From assembly GCA_004299705.1 (NCBI GenBank), contig SCQS01000073.1, positions 1 to 40,137 of the forward strand: DNA of 40,137 nt, written 5' to 3'. The notes under the pieces are model-generated. The model did no database searches. It was not told the origin of the DNA and saw nothing but the letters and a program-made list of their open reading frames with translations. Position 1 is the first letter of the stretch, and each line of letters opens with the position of its first letter. Below are positions 24,840 through 32,307 of this stretch, piece after piece. Source of the stretch: Rhodanobacteraceae bacterium (GTDB lineage: Bacteria; Pseudomonadota; Gammaproteobacteria; Xanthomonadales; Rhodanobacteraceae). A program made the position numbers and the translations under genes.

Positions 24840-25340
24840 ATGTCCATGATCACACGTCTTCCGGTGGCGGCTGAAGCCGGGCAGGTGACGCTGCTGCTGG
24901 CACCCAATCGGGCGCTCAGTCGACGGCAGATGCGCCAGCTGACGTGGGAACTGTGCATCGCGGCATTGCTGGTGGCGGGTTTTGCGGCGTGGGGTGGCGA
25001 TGTGTTTGCGCCGCTGTTCGCTTTGATCGAGATTCCCGTGTTGGCTGCGGCGTTGTGGTTGGTCTGGCGCAGCGGCGATCGCAGGGAACGCATCACGCTG
25101 GATACGGACCAGGTCCGCGTCGAGCGGCTTCCACCCAAGGGGCGTGCCACCAGCACGTTTCCGGTGGCGTGGACGCGGGTGCGGGTGCTTGATCGTGGCG
25201 ACGGCCACCGGCATGTGGTGCTGGCCGCGCAAGGACGCGAGCAGGAAGTGGGCGAATGCCTGGGTGACGATGAAAGGATGCAGTTGTCGCGGTGGTTGAG
25301 TTCCCTGCTGTCCGGCCGCAGTGGCTGGCGCGAAAGTTAG
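24840..25340 (+). CDS. DUF2244 integral membrane protein
   Basis: A 166-residue protein of the DUF2244 family. Two adjacent membrane helices (about 40-80: LCIAALLVAGFAAWGGDVFAPLFALIEIPVLAAALWLVW) are followed by a soluble beta-rich part (ERITLDTDQVRVERLPPKG...FPVAWTRVRV). DUF2244 proteins are of unknown function but often sit beside cytochrome oxidase genes, and here the gene is 24 bp upstream of coxB on the same strand. The ATG at 24840 is used; a second in-frame ATG lies two codons later. It probably opens the cox operon, with promoter sequence in the 144-bp gap shared with putA. Confidence 0.8.
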   Translation: MSMITRLPVAAEAGQVTLLLAPNRALSRRQMRQLTWELCIAALLVAGFAAWGGDVFAPLFALIEIPVLAAALWLVWRSGDRRERITLDTDQVRVERLPPKGRATSTFPVAWTRVRVLDRGDGHRHVVLAAQGREQEVGECLGDDERMQLSRWLSSLLSGRSGWRES

Positions 25341-25364
25341 TTAGAAAGACTACCCAAGGGCGCA

Positions 25365-26294
25365 ATGACGATGAGTTCCAGCAATTGCAGGCGGCGGATC
25401 ATGGGGGCGGCTGCCGCCCTGGGGGCAACGCTGGTGTCGGTGGCCGCCTTCGCCAATCCACACCCATGGCAGATCAACCTGACCAAGGGCGTCACGCCGG
25501 TTTCGCACCAGATCTGGGATCTGCACATGGCGGCGTTCTATGTGTGCGTGGCCCTCGGCGTGATCGTGTTCGGCGCGATGTTCATCGCGATCATCCGCTT
25601 CCGCAGGTCCAGGGGCGCGGTCGCGGAAACCTGGAGCCACAACACCGTGATGGAGGTCTGCTGGACGATCGTGCCGGTGCTGATCCTGATCGGCCTTGCG
25701 ACCCCGGCCACCATCCTCACCCGCGAGATGTACAACGCCACCGATTCGCAGATGACCGTCAAGGTCACCGGCTACCAGTGGTTGTGGCGCTACGACTACA
25801 TCAGCTACGACGGCAAGCCGATCACCAAGGTGCCGACCATCTATTCGCGGCTGGCGTGGAACAGCAACGCGGCGCGCCAGCTCGGCTCCGACATCAGTCC
25901 CTGGAGCATCGTCGACAAGCAGACCGGCTACCACGATTACCTGTTGAACGTGACCCACCCGCTGGTGATTCCGGCCGGCGTCAAGGTGCGTTTCCTGATC
26001 ACCGGCGGCGACGTGATCCACGGCTGGGGCGTGCCCGATTTCGGGGTCAAGAAGGACGCGATTCCCGGCATCATGAACGACGCATGGGCCAAGGTCGAGC
26101 AGCCCGGCATCTATCGCGGCCAGTGCTACGTGCTGTGCGGCCAGGATCACAGCGCGATGCCGATCGTGATCAAGGTGCTGCCGAAGACCGCGTTCAACAC
26201 ATGGCTCGCGACACAGGAAAACGCGGCGACGCTCGACAAGGCCGCGCGCACCGCCGAGGTGACGCCGTCGAAGCCGGCCCCGACCAAGGGTTGA
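25365..26294 (+). CDS. coxB: Cytochrome c oxidase subunit II (CuA subunit)
   Basis: Receives electrons from cytochrome c through the binuclear CuA centre and passes them to subunit I. The 309-residue protein has an N-terminal signal sequence (ending near AAFANP), two membrane helices (about 50-75 and 90-115) and a periplasmic cupredoxin domain. CuA ligands are visible: His219 (HGWGVPDFGVKKDAIPG), Cys254, Cys258, His262 and Met265. The loop reads CYVLCGQDHSAM where the usual motif is CxELC. The Glu whose carbonyl binds copper and whose side chain helps hold the Mg/Mn site is Val256 here. There is no C-terminal cytochrome c domain, so it is aa3-type rather than caa3. It precedes ctaD by 48 bp. 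Confidence 0.95.
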   Translation: MTMSSSNCRRRIMGAAAALGATLVSVAAFANPHPWQINLTKGVTPVSHQIWDLHMAAFYVCVALGVIVFGAMFIAIIRFRRSRGAVAETWSHNTVMEVCWTIVPVLILIGLATPATILTREMYNATDSQMTVKVTGYQWLWRYDYISYDGKPITKVPTIYSRLAWNSNAARQLGSDISPWSIVDKQTGYHDYLLNVTHPLVIPAGVKVRFLITGGDVIHGWGVPDFGVKKDAIPGIMNDAWAKVEQPGIYRGQCYVLCGQDHSAMPIVIKVLPKTAFNTWLATQENAATLDKAARTAEVTPSKPAPTKG

Positions 26295-26342
26295 TGCAAA
26301 CAGTTGTACAGGTAGCACAAGGCAATTCAGAGGATTCGCACC

Positions 26343-27953
26343 ATGTCCAGCACAGCGCAAGCCGTCCACTACGAAGAGCATCACCAGGGTTGGTTCGAAC
26401 GCTGGTTCATGTCCACCAACCACAAGGACATCGGCACGCTGTACCTGTCGTTCTCGTTCCTGATGCTGTTCGTGGGCGGCAGTTTCGCGATGCTGATCCG
26501 CGCCGAGCTGTTCGAGCCGGGCATGCAGCTGATGCAGCCCTACTTCTTCAACGAACTCACCTCGATGCACGGGTTGGTAATGATCTTCGGCGTGATCATG
26601 CCCTCGTTCGTGGGCCTCGCGAACTGGATGATCCCGATGCAGATCGGCGCGCCCGACATGGCGCTGCCACGTCTCAACAACCTGTCGTTCTGGATCCTGC
26701 CGTTCGCGTTCGTGCTGCTGCTCTCCACGTTCTTCATGCCGGGCGGCGCGCCGGCCGCGGGCTGGACGATGTACCCGCCGCTGGTGCTGCAGGGCGGCGA
26801 ATCGATCGCGTTCATGATCTTCGCGATCCACCTGATGGGCATTTCGTCCATCCTCGGTTCGATTAACATCATCGCCACCATCCTCAACCTGCGCGCGCCG
26901 GGCCTCGATCTGTTGAAGATGCCGATGTTCTGCTGGTCGTGGCTGATCACCTCGTTCCTGGTGATCGCGGTGATGCCGGTGCTGGCCGGCGCGGTCACGA
27001 TGATGCTGTTCGACCGCTTCTTCGGCACCAACTTCTTCAACGCGGCGGCCGGTGGCGATCCGGTGATGTACCAGCACGTGTTCTGGTTCTTCGGCCACCC
27101 CGAGGTCTACATCATGATCCTGCCGGCGTTCGGGATCATCTCGGAAATCGTGCCGACCTTCTCGCGCAAGCCTTTGTTCGGCTACAAGGCGATGGTGTAC
27201 GCGATCGCCTGCATCGCGTTCCTGTCGTTCATCGTGTGGTCGCACCACATGTTCACCGTCGGCCTGCCGCTGGGTGCCGAGGTGTTCTTCATGTTTTCGA
27301 CCATGCTGATCGCGGTGCCGACCGGCGTGAAGATCTTCAACTGGGTCGCCACGATGTGGCGCGGCTCGCTCAGCTTCGAAGTGCCGATGCTGTGGGCGAT
27401 CGCCTTCATCGTGCTGTTCTCGATCGGCGGTTTCTCCGGCGTGATGATGGCGCTGGTGCCGGCCGACTTCCAGTACAACCAGACCTACTTCATCGTCGCG
27501 CACTTCCACTACGTGCTGGTGGGCGGCGCACTGTTCTCGATCATCGGCGCGGTGTACTACTGGCTGCCGAAGTGGTCGGGCCACATGTATTCCAACTTCT
27601 GGTCCAAGCTGCATTTCTGGTCCTCGGCGATTTCGGTGAACGTGCTGTTCTTCCCGCAGCACTTCCTCGGCCTCGCCGGCATGCCGCGCCGCATCCCCGA
27701 CTACAACGTGGCGTTCGCGGACTGGAACATGGTGTCGTCGATAGGCGGCTTCTGGTTCGGCGCGACCCAATTGATCTTCGTGGGCGTGGTGATCCACTGC
27801 GTGTTCTTCTCCAAGGCCAAGGCCGCCTCGCGGGTGTGGGAACACGCCTACGGGCTGGAGTGGACGTTGCCCTCGCCCGCGCCGCACCACAGCTTCACGG
27901 TGCCGCCGGTGATCGACGACAGCCAGCTTGCGCACGGAGATATCAGTCATTAG
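26343..27953 (+). CDS. ctaD: Cytochrome c oxidase subunit I (heme a / heme a3-CuB)
   Basis: The catalytic proton-pumping subunit, 536 residues with twelve membrane helices. It shows type A1 heme-copper oxidase hallmarks. FFGHPEVY gives CuB ligand His252, Glu254 at the end of the D channel and the cross-linked Tyr256. SHHMF (about 301-302) supplies the other CuB ligands, and HFHYV (about 386) the two heme ligands. D-channel entrance residues GAPDMALPRLNN and the K-channel TGVK pair are present. A GAGGA Shine-Dalgarno precedes the ATG. An unusual repeat cluster begins right after the stop, before the next gene of the operon. Confidence 0.97.
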   Translation: MSSTAQAVHYEEHHQGWFERWFMSTNHKDIGTLYLSFSFLMLFVGGSFAMLIRAELFEPGMQLMQPYFFNELTSMHGLVMIFGVIMPSFVGLANWMIPMQIGAPDMALPRLNNLSFWILPFAFVLLLSTFFMPGGAPAAGWTMYPPLVLQGGESIAFMIFAIHLMGISSILGSINIIATILNLRAPGLDLLKMPMFCWSWLITSFLVIAVMPVLAGAVTMMLFDRFFGTNFFNAAAGGDPVMYQHVFWFFGHPEVYIMILPAFGIISEIVPTFSRKPLFGYKAMVYAIACIAFLSFIVWSHHMFTVGLPLGAEVFFMFSTMLIAVPTGVKIFNWVATMWRGSLSFEVPMLWAIAFIVLFSIGGFSGVMMALVPADFQYNQTYFIVAHFHYVLVGGALFSIIGAVYYWLPKWSGHMYSNFWSKLHFWSSAISVNVLFFPQHFLGLAGMPRRIPDYNVAFADWNMVSSIGGFWFGATQLIFVGVVIHCVFFSKAKAASRVWEHAYGLEWTLPSPAPHHSFTVPPVIDDSQLAHGDISH

Positions 27954-28055
27954 TTGTGCGATCGTCCATGATCGCTGCTCGATGAGACAGCAGGGCAGCG
28001 AACAGTCATCAGTAATGGCAACACCAACTCGGCCATCCTTGGCCTGACTTTTCAC
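27954..28055 (+). repeat. Palindromic repeat cluster between ctaD and the small membrane gene
   Basis: At the left edge GCGATC (27958-27963) and GATCGC (27970-27975) form a hairpin. The 22 bases 27954-27975 are repeated at 34066-34087, inside the end of ctaA, with one mismatch. At the right edge 28030-28055 contains GGCCA-TCCT-TGGCC and repeats the 26 bases found upstream of aroE (144-169). The cluster starts at the base after the ctaD stop and ends eight bases before the next start codon. Confidence 0.7.
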
Positions 28056-28062
28056 CAAAAGC

Positions 28063-28260
28063 ATGCTTCGACGCGACAAACGAGTGGACGAAAAGCAGAA
28101 AACGCAGGCCGACGAGGCCATGGATGAGCTGGAGCGCCGCAAGGCCGGTGCGCGCCGCACCGCGTGGATCATCGCCGCGATCGCGGCCGCGTTTTTCATC
28201 GCCAGTCTCGTGCATGGGCACTACGTGGGAATCCCCAATTGGGTTCCCCCGGGACACTGA
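28063..28260 (+). CDS. Small single-TM protein of the cox operon (hypothetical)
   Basis: A 65-residue protein lying between subunits I and III. It has a charged, probably helical N-terminus (residues 1-30, KTQADEAMDELERRKAGARR), one membrane helix (about 33-53, AWIIAAIAAAFFIASLVHG) and a short tail, HYVGIPNWVPPGH. I do not recognise a named family. Position and shape suggest an oxidase small subunit or assembly protein, as small ORFs often sit between ctaD and coxC or cox11. The slot where many proteobacteria carry cox11 is filled by this gene alone. There is no clear Shine-Dalgarno for the ATG; a GTG seven codons later is an alternative start. High ORF quality and tight placement make it likely to be real. 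Confidence 0.7.
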   Translation: MLRRDKRVDEKQKTQADEAMDELERRKAGARRTAWIIAAIAAAFFIASLVHGHYVGIPNWVPPGH

Positions 28261-28308
28261 TTGATTCAATAACCGAACGACCGAACGCCATCCACCGGGA
28301 TCCTTTCC

Positions 28309-29184
28309 ATGAGCCAACCTGACGCCAACGTCTATTACGTCCCGCACAAGAGTCGCTGGCCGATCGTCGCCACGCTCGGCATGTTCCTGTTCATGGTCGG
28401 GGCGGCGAACTGGTTGAACGGGCACGACACGGCCGGTCAGGTCATCCTGGCGCTCGGCGCGCTGACCATCGTCGGCATGATGTTCGGCTGGTTCGGCAAC
28501 GTGATCCGCGAATCGCTGAAGGGCACCTTCAATTCGCAGGTCGACACCTCGTTCCGGATGGGCATGATGTGGTTCATCATGTCCGAAGTGTTCTTTTTCG
28601 CGGCGTTCTTCGGCGGACTGTTCTACATCCGCACCTTCGTGGTGCCGTGGCTGGGTGGGCTGGGCGACAAGGGCGTGCTCACCAACGGCTATATCTGGCA
28701 GGGTTTCTCGGCGGCGTGGCCGACCAACGGCCCGGAAGCCATCGGCGGCGCCTTCAACGTCACCTCGCCGTGGCGCATCCCGCTGATCAACACCCTGTTG
28801 CTGCTGTCCTCGTCGATCACCGTCACGGTGGCGCACCACGCGTTGCGCGCCGGCAACCGCAAACGCCTGATCGGCTTCCTCGGCCTCACGATCGTGCTCG
28901 GCATCCTGTTCCTGTTCGGGCAGGCGATCGAGTACAGCGACAACTACCTGCACCTCAACATGACGCTGCACAGCGGCATTTACGGGGCGACGTTCTACAT
29001 CCTCACCGGCTTCCACTGCCTGCACGTCACCCTCGGCACCATCATGCTGATCGTGATGTGGCTGCGCTGCGTGCGCGGGCACTTCAACCGCGAACACCAT
29101 TTCGCGTTCGAGGCAGTGTCGTGGTATTGGCACTTCGTGGACGTGATCTGGCTGTGCCTGTTCCTGTTCGTGTACATCTTGTAG
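28309..29184 (+). CDS. coxC: Cytochrome c oxidase subunit III
   Basis: A 291-residue membrane subunit of the aa3 oxidase with seven predicted helices. It sustains proton uptake and stabilises subunit I. Conserved features are the MSEVFFFAAFFGGLFY helix with the buried Glu, SSSITVTVAHHALRAGNR, and the C-terminal FHCLHVTLGTIML ... AVSWYWHFVDVIWLCLFLFVYIL block. It is 48 bp downstream of the small membrane gene, in the same operon. It appears to end the structural-gene part; a GGGACTC-like repeat stretch follows. Confidence 0.96.
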   Translation: MSQPDANVYYVPHKSRWPIVATLGMFLFMVGAANWLNGHDTAGQVILALGALTIVGMMFGWFGNVIRESLKGTFNSQVDTSFRMGMMWFIMSEVFFFAAFFGGLFYIRTFVVPWLGGLGDKGVLTNGYIWQGFSAAWPTNGPEAIGGAFNVTSPWRIPLINTLLLLSSSITVTVAHHALRAGNRKRLIGFLGLTIVLGILFLFGQAIEYSDNYLHLNMTLHSGIYGATFYILTGFHCLHVTLGTIMLIVMWLRCVRGHFNREHHFAFEAVSWYWHFVDVIWLCLFLFVYIL

Positions 29185-29188
29185 AGCC

Positions 29189-29225
29189 GGACTCGGGACT
29201 GGGGATCTGGAAACTCGGGACTCGA
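29189..29225 (+). repeat. Degenerate GGGACTC-type heptamer repeats
   Basis: The run reads GGACTCGGGACTGGGGATCT and continues with GGAAACTCGGGACTCG. Such degenerate tandem heptamers are common in xanthomonad intergenic DNA. It lies just after coxC, in the 147-bp gap before the protease/TPR gene, and marks a border between cox genes and the inserted gene. No promoter is clear in the rest of the gap. Confidence 0.5.
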
Positions 29226-29331
29226 AAAAGCGTCGTTATTCCGGATTCCGCCCGCACACAGCTCGGATTTCGCATTCGGCGTAATCTTTCGTTGACCGAG
29301 GCACGGCTGTCCGCGGTACGGGGACCGATCG

Positions 29332-31134
29332 ATGCGTCACGAAGGATTGATTTGGCTGGCCGCCTGCGCACTGCTTGCATGCGCAGGACCCGCGTTGGCC
29401 ACGTGCACGCTGGCCAAATACGGCACGCTGTCCGTCGAGATGATCGGCGAGCGGCCCACCACGCTCGTCAAGGTCAACGGCGTGGTGACGCGTTTCACGA
29501 TCGACACCGGCGCGTGGTTCAGCTTCATGTCGCGCGCCAATGCCGAGGCGCTGGGACTGAAGCCTGTCCCCGCGCCATTCGGTTTTCGCATGGGCGGGAT
29601 CGGCGGCTCGGCCATTGCGGAAATCGCCACGATCAAGAATCTCGGCATCCTCGATACGGATTTGCACAACGTCGACTTCGTGGTCGGCGGCTCGGACGCA
29701 GGTGAAGGATCGCTGGGCGCCAATCTGCTCGATTTCGCGGATCTCGAAATCGACCTCGCGCACGGCAAGGTGACGCTGTTCAAACCGGATGGCTGCCGCA
29801 AGTCGGCGCTGGCTTATTGGGTCAAGGACGGCGACACCTACAACGTTGCCGACTTGCACCCCTCCTACAACTTGAATGACCGGCGCAGTTTTGTCGACGT
29901 GACGATCAATGGAAAAACGATCCGCGCGTTGCTGGACAGCGGTGCCGTCGCCACCCTGCTCGACCGGCGGGCTGCCAAACGCGTGGGCATCGATCTGCAC
30001 GGGCCGGGCGTGAGGCCGGGTGGCCGTATCCACGGCCTCGGTGAAAAGACGTATCAGTCGTGGATCGTGCCCATCGACAAATTTTCGGTCGGCACCGAAA
30101 CGATCCAGCACAGCGAGATGCTGGTGATGGACGGCAATTTCGGCGATGGTTCGAACGACATGATCCTCGGCGTCGATTTCATGCTGGCCCATCACATGTA
30201 CATCGCCAATAGCCAGCGCAAGCTCTACTTCACGTACAACGGTGGCCGCGTGTTTTCGCTGGATACTACCTCGATCGGAGCGCACGAGTCGGCCGCGGCG
30301 AACGGTGCAGGTGGCGAACCGAAGACGGCGACGGATTATGCGTTGCGCGGTCAGGCGCGCCTGGCGCGCGGCGAACTCGCGAACGCGCTTGCCGACCTGG
30401 ATGCGGCCATCCGGCTGGATCCCAGCAGTGCGGACGATCATTTGATACGTGCCCGCATCCTGCTCGCGCAGAAACACCCTGACGCGGCAATGGAAGACCT
30501 GGACAAGGCGCTGAGCCTCGATCCGAAAAATCTTGCTGCCTTGCTGCTGCGGGCGTCGCTGCGGCACCGGAAAAAAGATGCTGCGGGCGCAGCGGCGGAT
30601 CTCGCTGTGGCGCAAAAGCTCGCGCCAGCCGGTTCGATGCAGTCCCGTTATATCGCGTCGCTCTACGTCGCCATCGGCGAGCCGGCCAACGCCGTGCCTT
30701 TGCTGGACGCGTGGATTCATGTGCATCGCGACGACTCGTCGCTCGGCAGTGCGCTCAACGAGCGCTGCTGGGCCCGCGCCTTGGCCAACCAGGCGCTGAA
30801 AGACGCGCTGCACGATTGCCGGGACGCAATCAAGCGCGACGGCGACCGTGCGGCTTATCTGGACAGCCTGGGCATGGTGTATCTGCGGATCGGCAACTAC
30901 GCCGAATCGATCAAGGCATACCAGCAGGCCCTCGCGCGATCGCCCCACGCGGCGTGGTCACATTACGGCCTTGGACTGGCAGAATTGCACAGCGGGCAGA
31001 CCGATGCCGGCAGCGCCGAGTTGAAAATGGCGCGTTCGCTCGACAAGCAGATCGACGCGCGCGCCGCCAAGTTTGGCTTGGGAGCGCCAGTCGGATCGCC
31101 GGCCAAGGCGTCCAGTGCACAGCCTTCCAGGTAG
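29332..31134 (+). CDS. Double retropepsin-like aspartic protease fused to TPR repeats
   Basis: A 600-residue exported protein. A signal peptide (about 1-24, LIWLAACALLACAGPALA) is followed by two retropepsin-like modules. The first has VVTRFTIDTGAWFSFMS (Asp-Thr-Gly near 62) and the second ALLDSGAVATLLDRRAAKRVG (Asp-Ser-Gly near 204), each with a later hydrophobic-hydrophobic-Gly segment (SLGANLLDF and MILGVDFML). Having both DTG and DSG in one chain could build a pepsin-like active site within a single molecule. Residues from about 335 form TPR-like repeats (ALRGQARLARGELANALADLDAAIRLDPSSAD and several more). Family precedent is limited: clan AA proteases with TPR tails occur in proteobacteria but have no defined role. 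The gene interrupts the cox supercluster and is convergent with the DUF2909 gene. Confidence 0.85.
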   Translation: MRHEGLIWLAACALLACAGPALATCTLAKYGTLSVEMIGERPTTLVKVNGVVTRFTIDTGAWFSFMSRANAEALGLKPVPAPFGFRMGGIGGSAIAEIATIKNLGILDTDLHNVDFVVGGSDAGEGSLGANLLDFADLEIDLAHGKVTLFKPDGCRKSALAYWVKDGDTYNVADLHPSYNLNDRRSFVDVTINGKTIRALLDSGAVATLLDRRAAKRVGIDLHGPGVRPGGRIHGLGEKTYQSWIVPIDKFSVGTETIQHSEMLVMDGNFGDGSNDMILGVDFMLAHHMYIANSQRKLYFTYNGGRVFSLDTTSIGAHESAAANGAGGEPKTATDYALRGQARLARGELANALADLDAAIRLDPSSADDHLIRARILLAQKHPDAAMEDLDKALSLDPKNLAALLLRASLRHRKKDAAGAAADLAVAQKLAPAGSMQSRYIASLYVAIGEPANAVPLLDAWIHVHRDDSSLGSALNERCWARALANQALKDALHDCRDAIKRDGDRAAYLDSLGMVYLRIGNYAESIKAYQQALARSPHAAWSHYGLGLAELHSGQTDAGSAELKMARSLDKQIDARAAKFGLGAPVGSPAKASSAQPSR

Positions 31135-31154
31135 CGTTGAGCATCGCTGTCCAT

Positions 31155-31185
31155 TGCCGACCCGCGCATCGTCGCATGGTCGGCA
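31155..31185. terminator. Possible bidirectional hairpin between convergent genes
   Basis: TGCCGACC (31155-31162) pairs with GGTCGGCA (31178-31185) across a 15-base loop. It lies between the ends of the protease/TPR gene and the DUF2909 gene. It has no T-tract on either side, so termination is possible but weakly supported. Confidence 0.35.
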
Positions 31186-31219
31186 GGAGTTTGCGATAAT
31201 TGTCGTTTGACCCTCGTTC

Positions 31220-31444
31220 TCAGCGCACGTAAACCCCGTGCGGATGCAGCAGACCGGTGGCGATGCCGATCACGATCAGGACGATCAGCAGCAGCGCGAA
31301 CGCGACGCGGCGCGTGAGGGCCCATACCGTGCGATCGCTGCCCTCGTGATCCTTCATCATGAAATACAAGGCTTGGCCAAGCTCGAAAATCACCGCCAGG
31401 AACACGATGACCAGGACCACCTTGTATATGCTGGCGAATGACAT
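31220..31444 (-). CDS. DUF2909 twin-transmembrane protein
   Basis: A 74-residue protein made of two membrane helices (about 6-27, YKVVLVIVFLAVIFELGQALYF, and 45-65, VAFALLLIVLIVIGIATGLL). A charged loop (MMKDHEGSDRTVWALTRR) joins them. The layout matches the DUF2909 twin-TM family, which is regularly found next to SURF1 and cytochrome oxidase assembly genes in gammaproteobacteria and is of unknown function. It is divergent from SURF1; the 99-bp gap between the starts contains a mobile palindromic element. Confidence 0.8.
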   Translation of the reverse strand: MSFASIYKVVLVIVFLAVIFELGQALYFMMKDHEGSDRTVWALTRRVAFALLLIVLIVIGIATGLLHPHGVYVR

Positions 31445-31484
31445 GGGCTGGACGGGCGCGGAAACGCCGAGTATAGCGTTGCGG

Positions 31485-31562
31485 GAAATGGTGTCGGGTT
31501 CATTTTCCGCCGCCACGAAGCGCGCACTGGGTCTCGTTGGAAAATGAACCTGACACCATTTC
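31485..31562. repeat. 78-bp palindromic element spanning the SURF1 start codon
   Basis: The left arm (31485-31508, starting GAAATGGTGTC and ending TTCATTTTCC) and the right arm (31539-31562) are 24-base inverted repeats with one mismatch, around a 30-base loop. The motif GGAAAATGAACC...GACACCATTT recurs, from general experience, around IS200-like/REP-associated elements in gammaproteobacteria; this cannot be verified here. The right arm contains the SURF1 start codon (31544-31546). The layout (arms of 24-27, loop of about 30) closely matches the element inside ctaA. Confidence 0.8.
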
Positions 31563-32302
31563 GCATCCGGCGCCCCAGCGTGTTCGCGGTGCTGCTGACC
31601 GTGTTCGGTGTCGCGGTTTTCTGCGCACTGGGTGTGTGGCAGCTCCGGCGCGCGACCTACAAGGAAACGGTGCTGGCGCGTTTCCACCACGCCGCCGGTG
31701 CGCCGTTCATGAGCCTGGCAAGCGCGGTTGCCGATCGCAGGCCCAATGCCTATCCGCACGTGAAGGTCACCGGCAAGCTCGAAGGCCAACGGGTCTATCT
31801 GCTGGACGATCAGATGCGTTCGGGGCGGTTGGGCGTGATGGTGTTCGTGCCGTTCCTGCCCGAAGCCGGAACGCGCACCTTGCTGGTAAACCTGGGCTTC
31901 CTTGCCAAGATGGGACCAGACTCGACCACGCTGCCGGACATCCCGCCGATTCCTGGGCAGGCGGTCACGCTGACCGGCATCTACGCGCCGCCGCCGCTGC
32001 CGGGCCTGAAGCTGGGCGGCAATCCGCTGGTTCGCGAGAAAACCTGGCCCAAGCTGGTGACCTTCATCGACCTGGGCGAGATCGCGCGCGACCTGCACGT
32101 CAGCGTGTATCCGCATGTATTGTTGACCGATCCCGATCTGCACAGCGCCTACATCCGGAGCTGGACGGCCAACGTGATGCCGCCCGCGCGGCACCGCGCG
32201 TATGCGTTGCAGTGGTTCAGTTTCGCGATCGCCGCGATCGTGATGTTTTTCGTGCTGCATCGCGTAAAGCGCGATGACACCTCCGACTCGATACAGGAAT
32301 AG
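31544..32302 (+). CDS. SURF1-family cytochrome oxidase assembly protein
   Basis: A 252-residue inner-membrane protein that assists heme a insertion into subunit I. Two helices flank a periplasmic domain, at about 12-30 (FAVLLTVFGVAVFCALGVWQLRRA) and 222-243. Conserved family features are GVWQLRRA near the N-terminus, V.G......V.LLDDQ, the NLGFL strand and YALQWFSFAIAAIVMFFVL. The start codon and the first six codons (MNLTPF) are inside the right arm of a palindromic element, and only a weak GGA lies upstream. There is no alternative ATG before residue 56, so expression probably depends on sequence the element brought. The SCO-like gene follows after 5 bp. Confidence 0.92.
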   Translation: MNLTPFRIRRPSVFAVLLTVFGVAVFCALGVWQLRRATYKETVLARFHHAAGAPFMSLASAVADRRPNAYPHVKVTGKLEGQRVYLLDDQMRSGRLGVMVFVPFLPEAGTRTLLVNLGFLAKMGPDSTTLPDIPPIPGQAVTLTGIYAPPPLPGLKLGGNPLVREKTWPKLVTFIDLGEIARDLHVSVYPHVLLTDPDLHSAYIRSWTANVMPPARHRAYALQWFSFAIAAIVMFFVLHRVKRDDTSDSIQE

Positions 32303-32307
32303 ACACG

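Noticed and set aside
25350-28199. A 949-codon open frame antisense to coxB and ctaD
   Set aside because: Same compositional shadow; the sense strand encodes intact oxidase subunits with all metal ligands.
31445-31543. A separate small gene or tRNA between DUF2909 and SURF1
   Set aside because: The interval is largely accounted for by the palindromic element, and no cloverleaf or coding signal fits.
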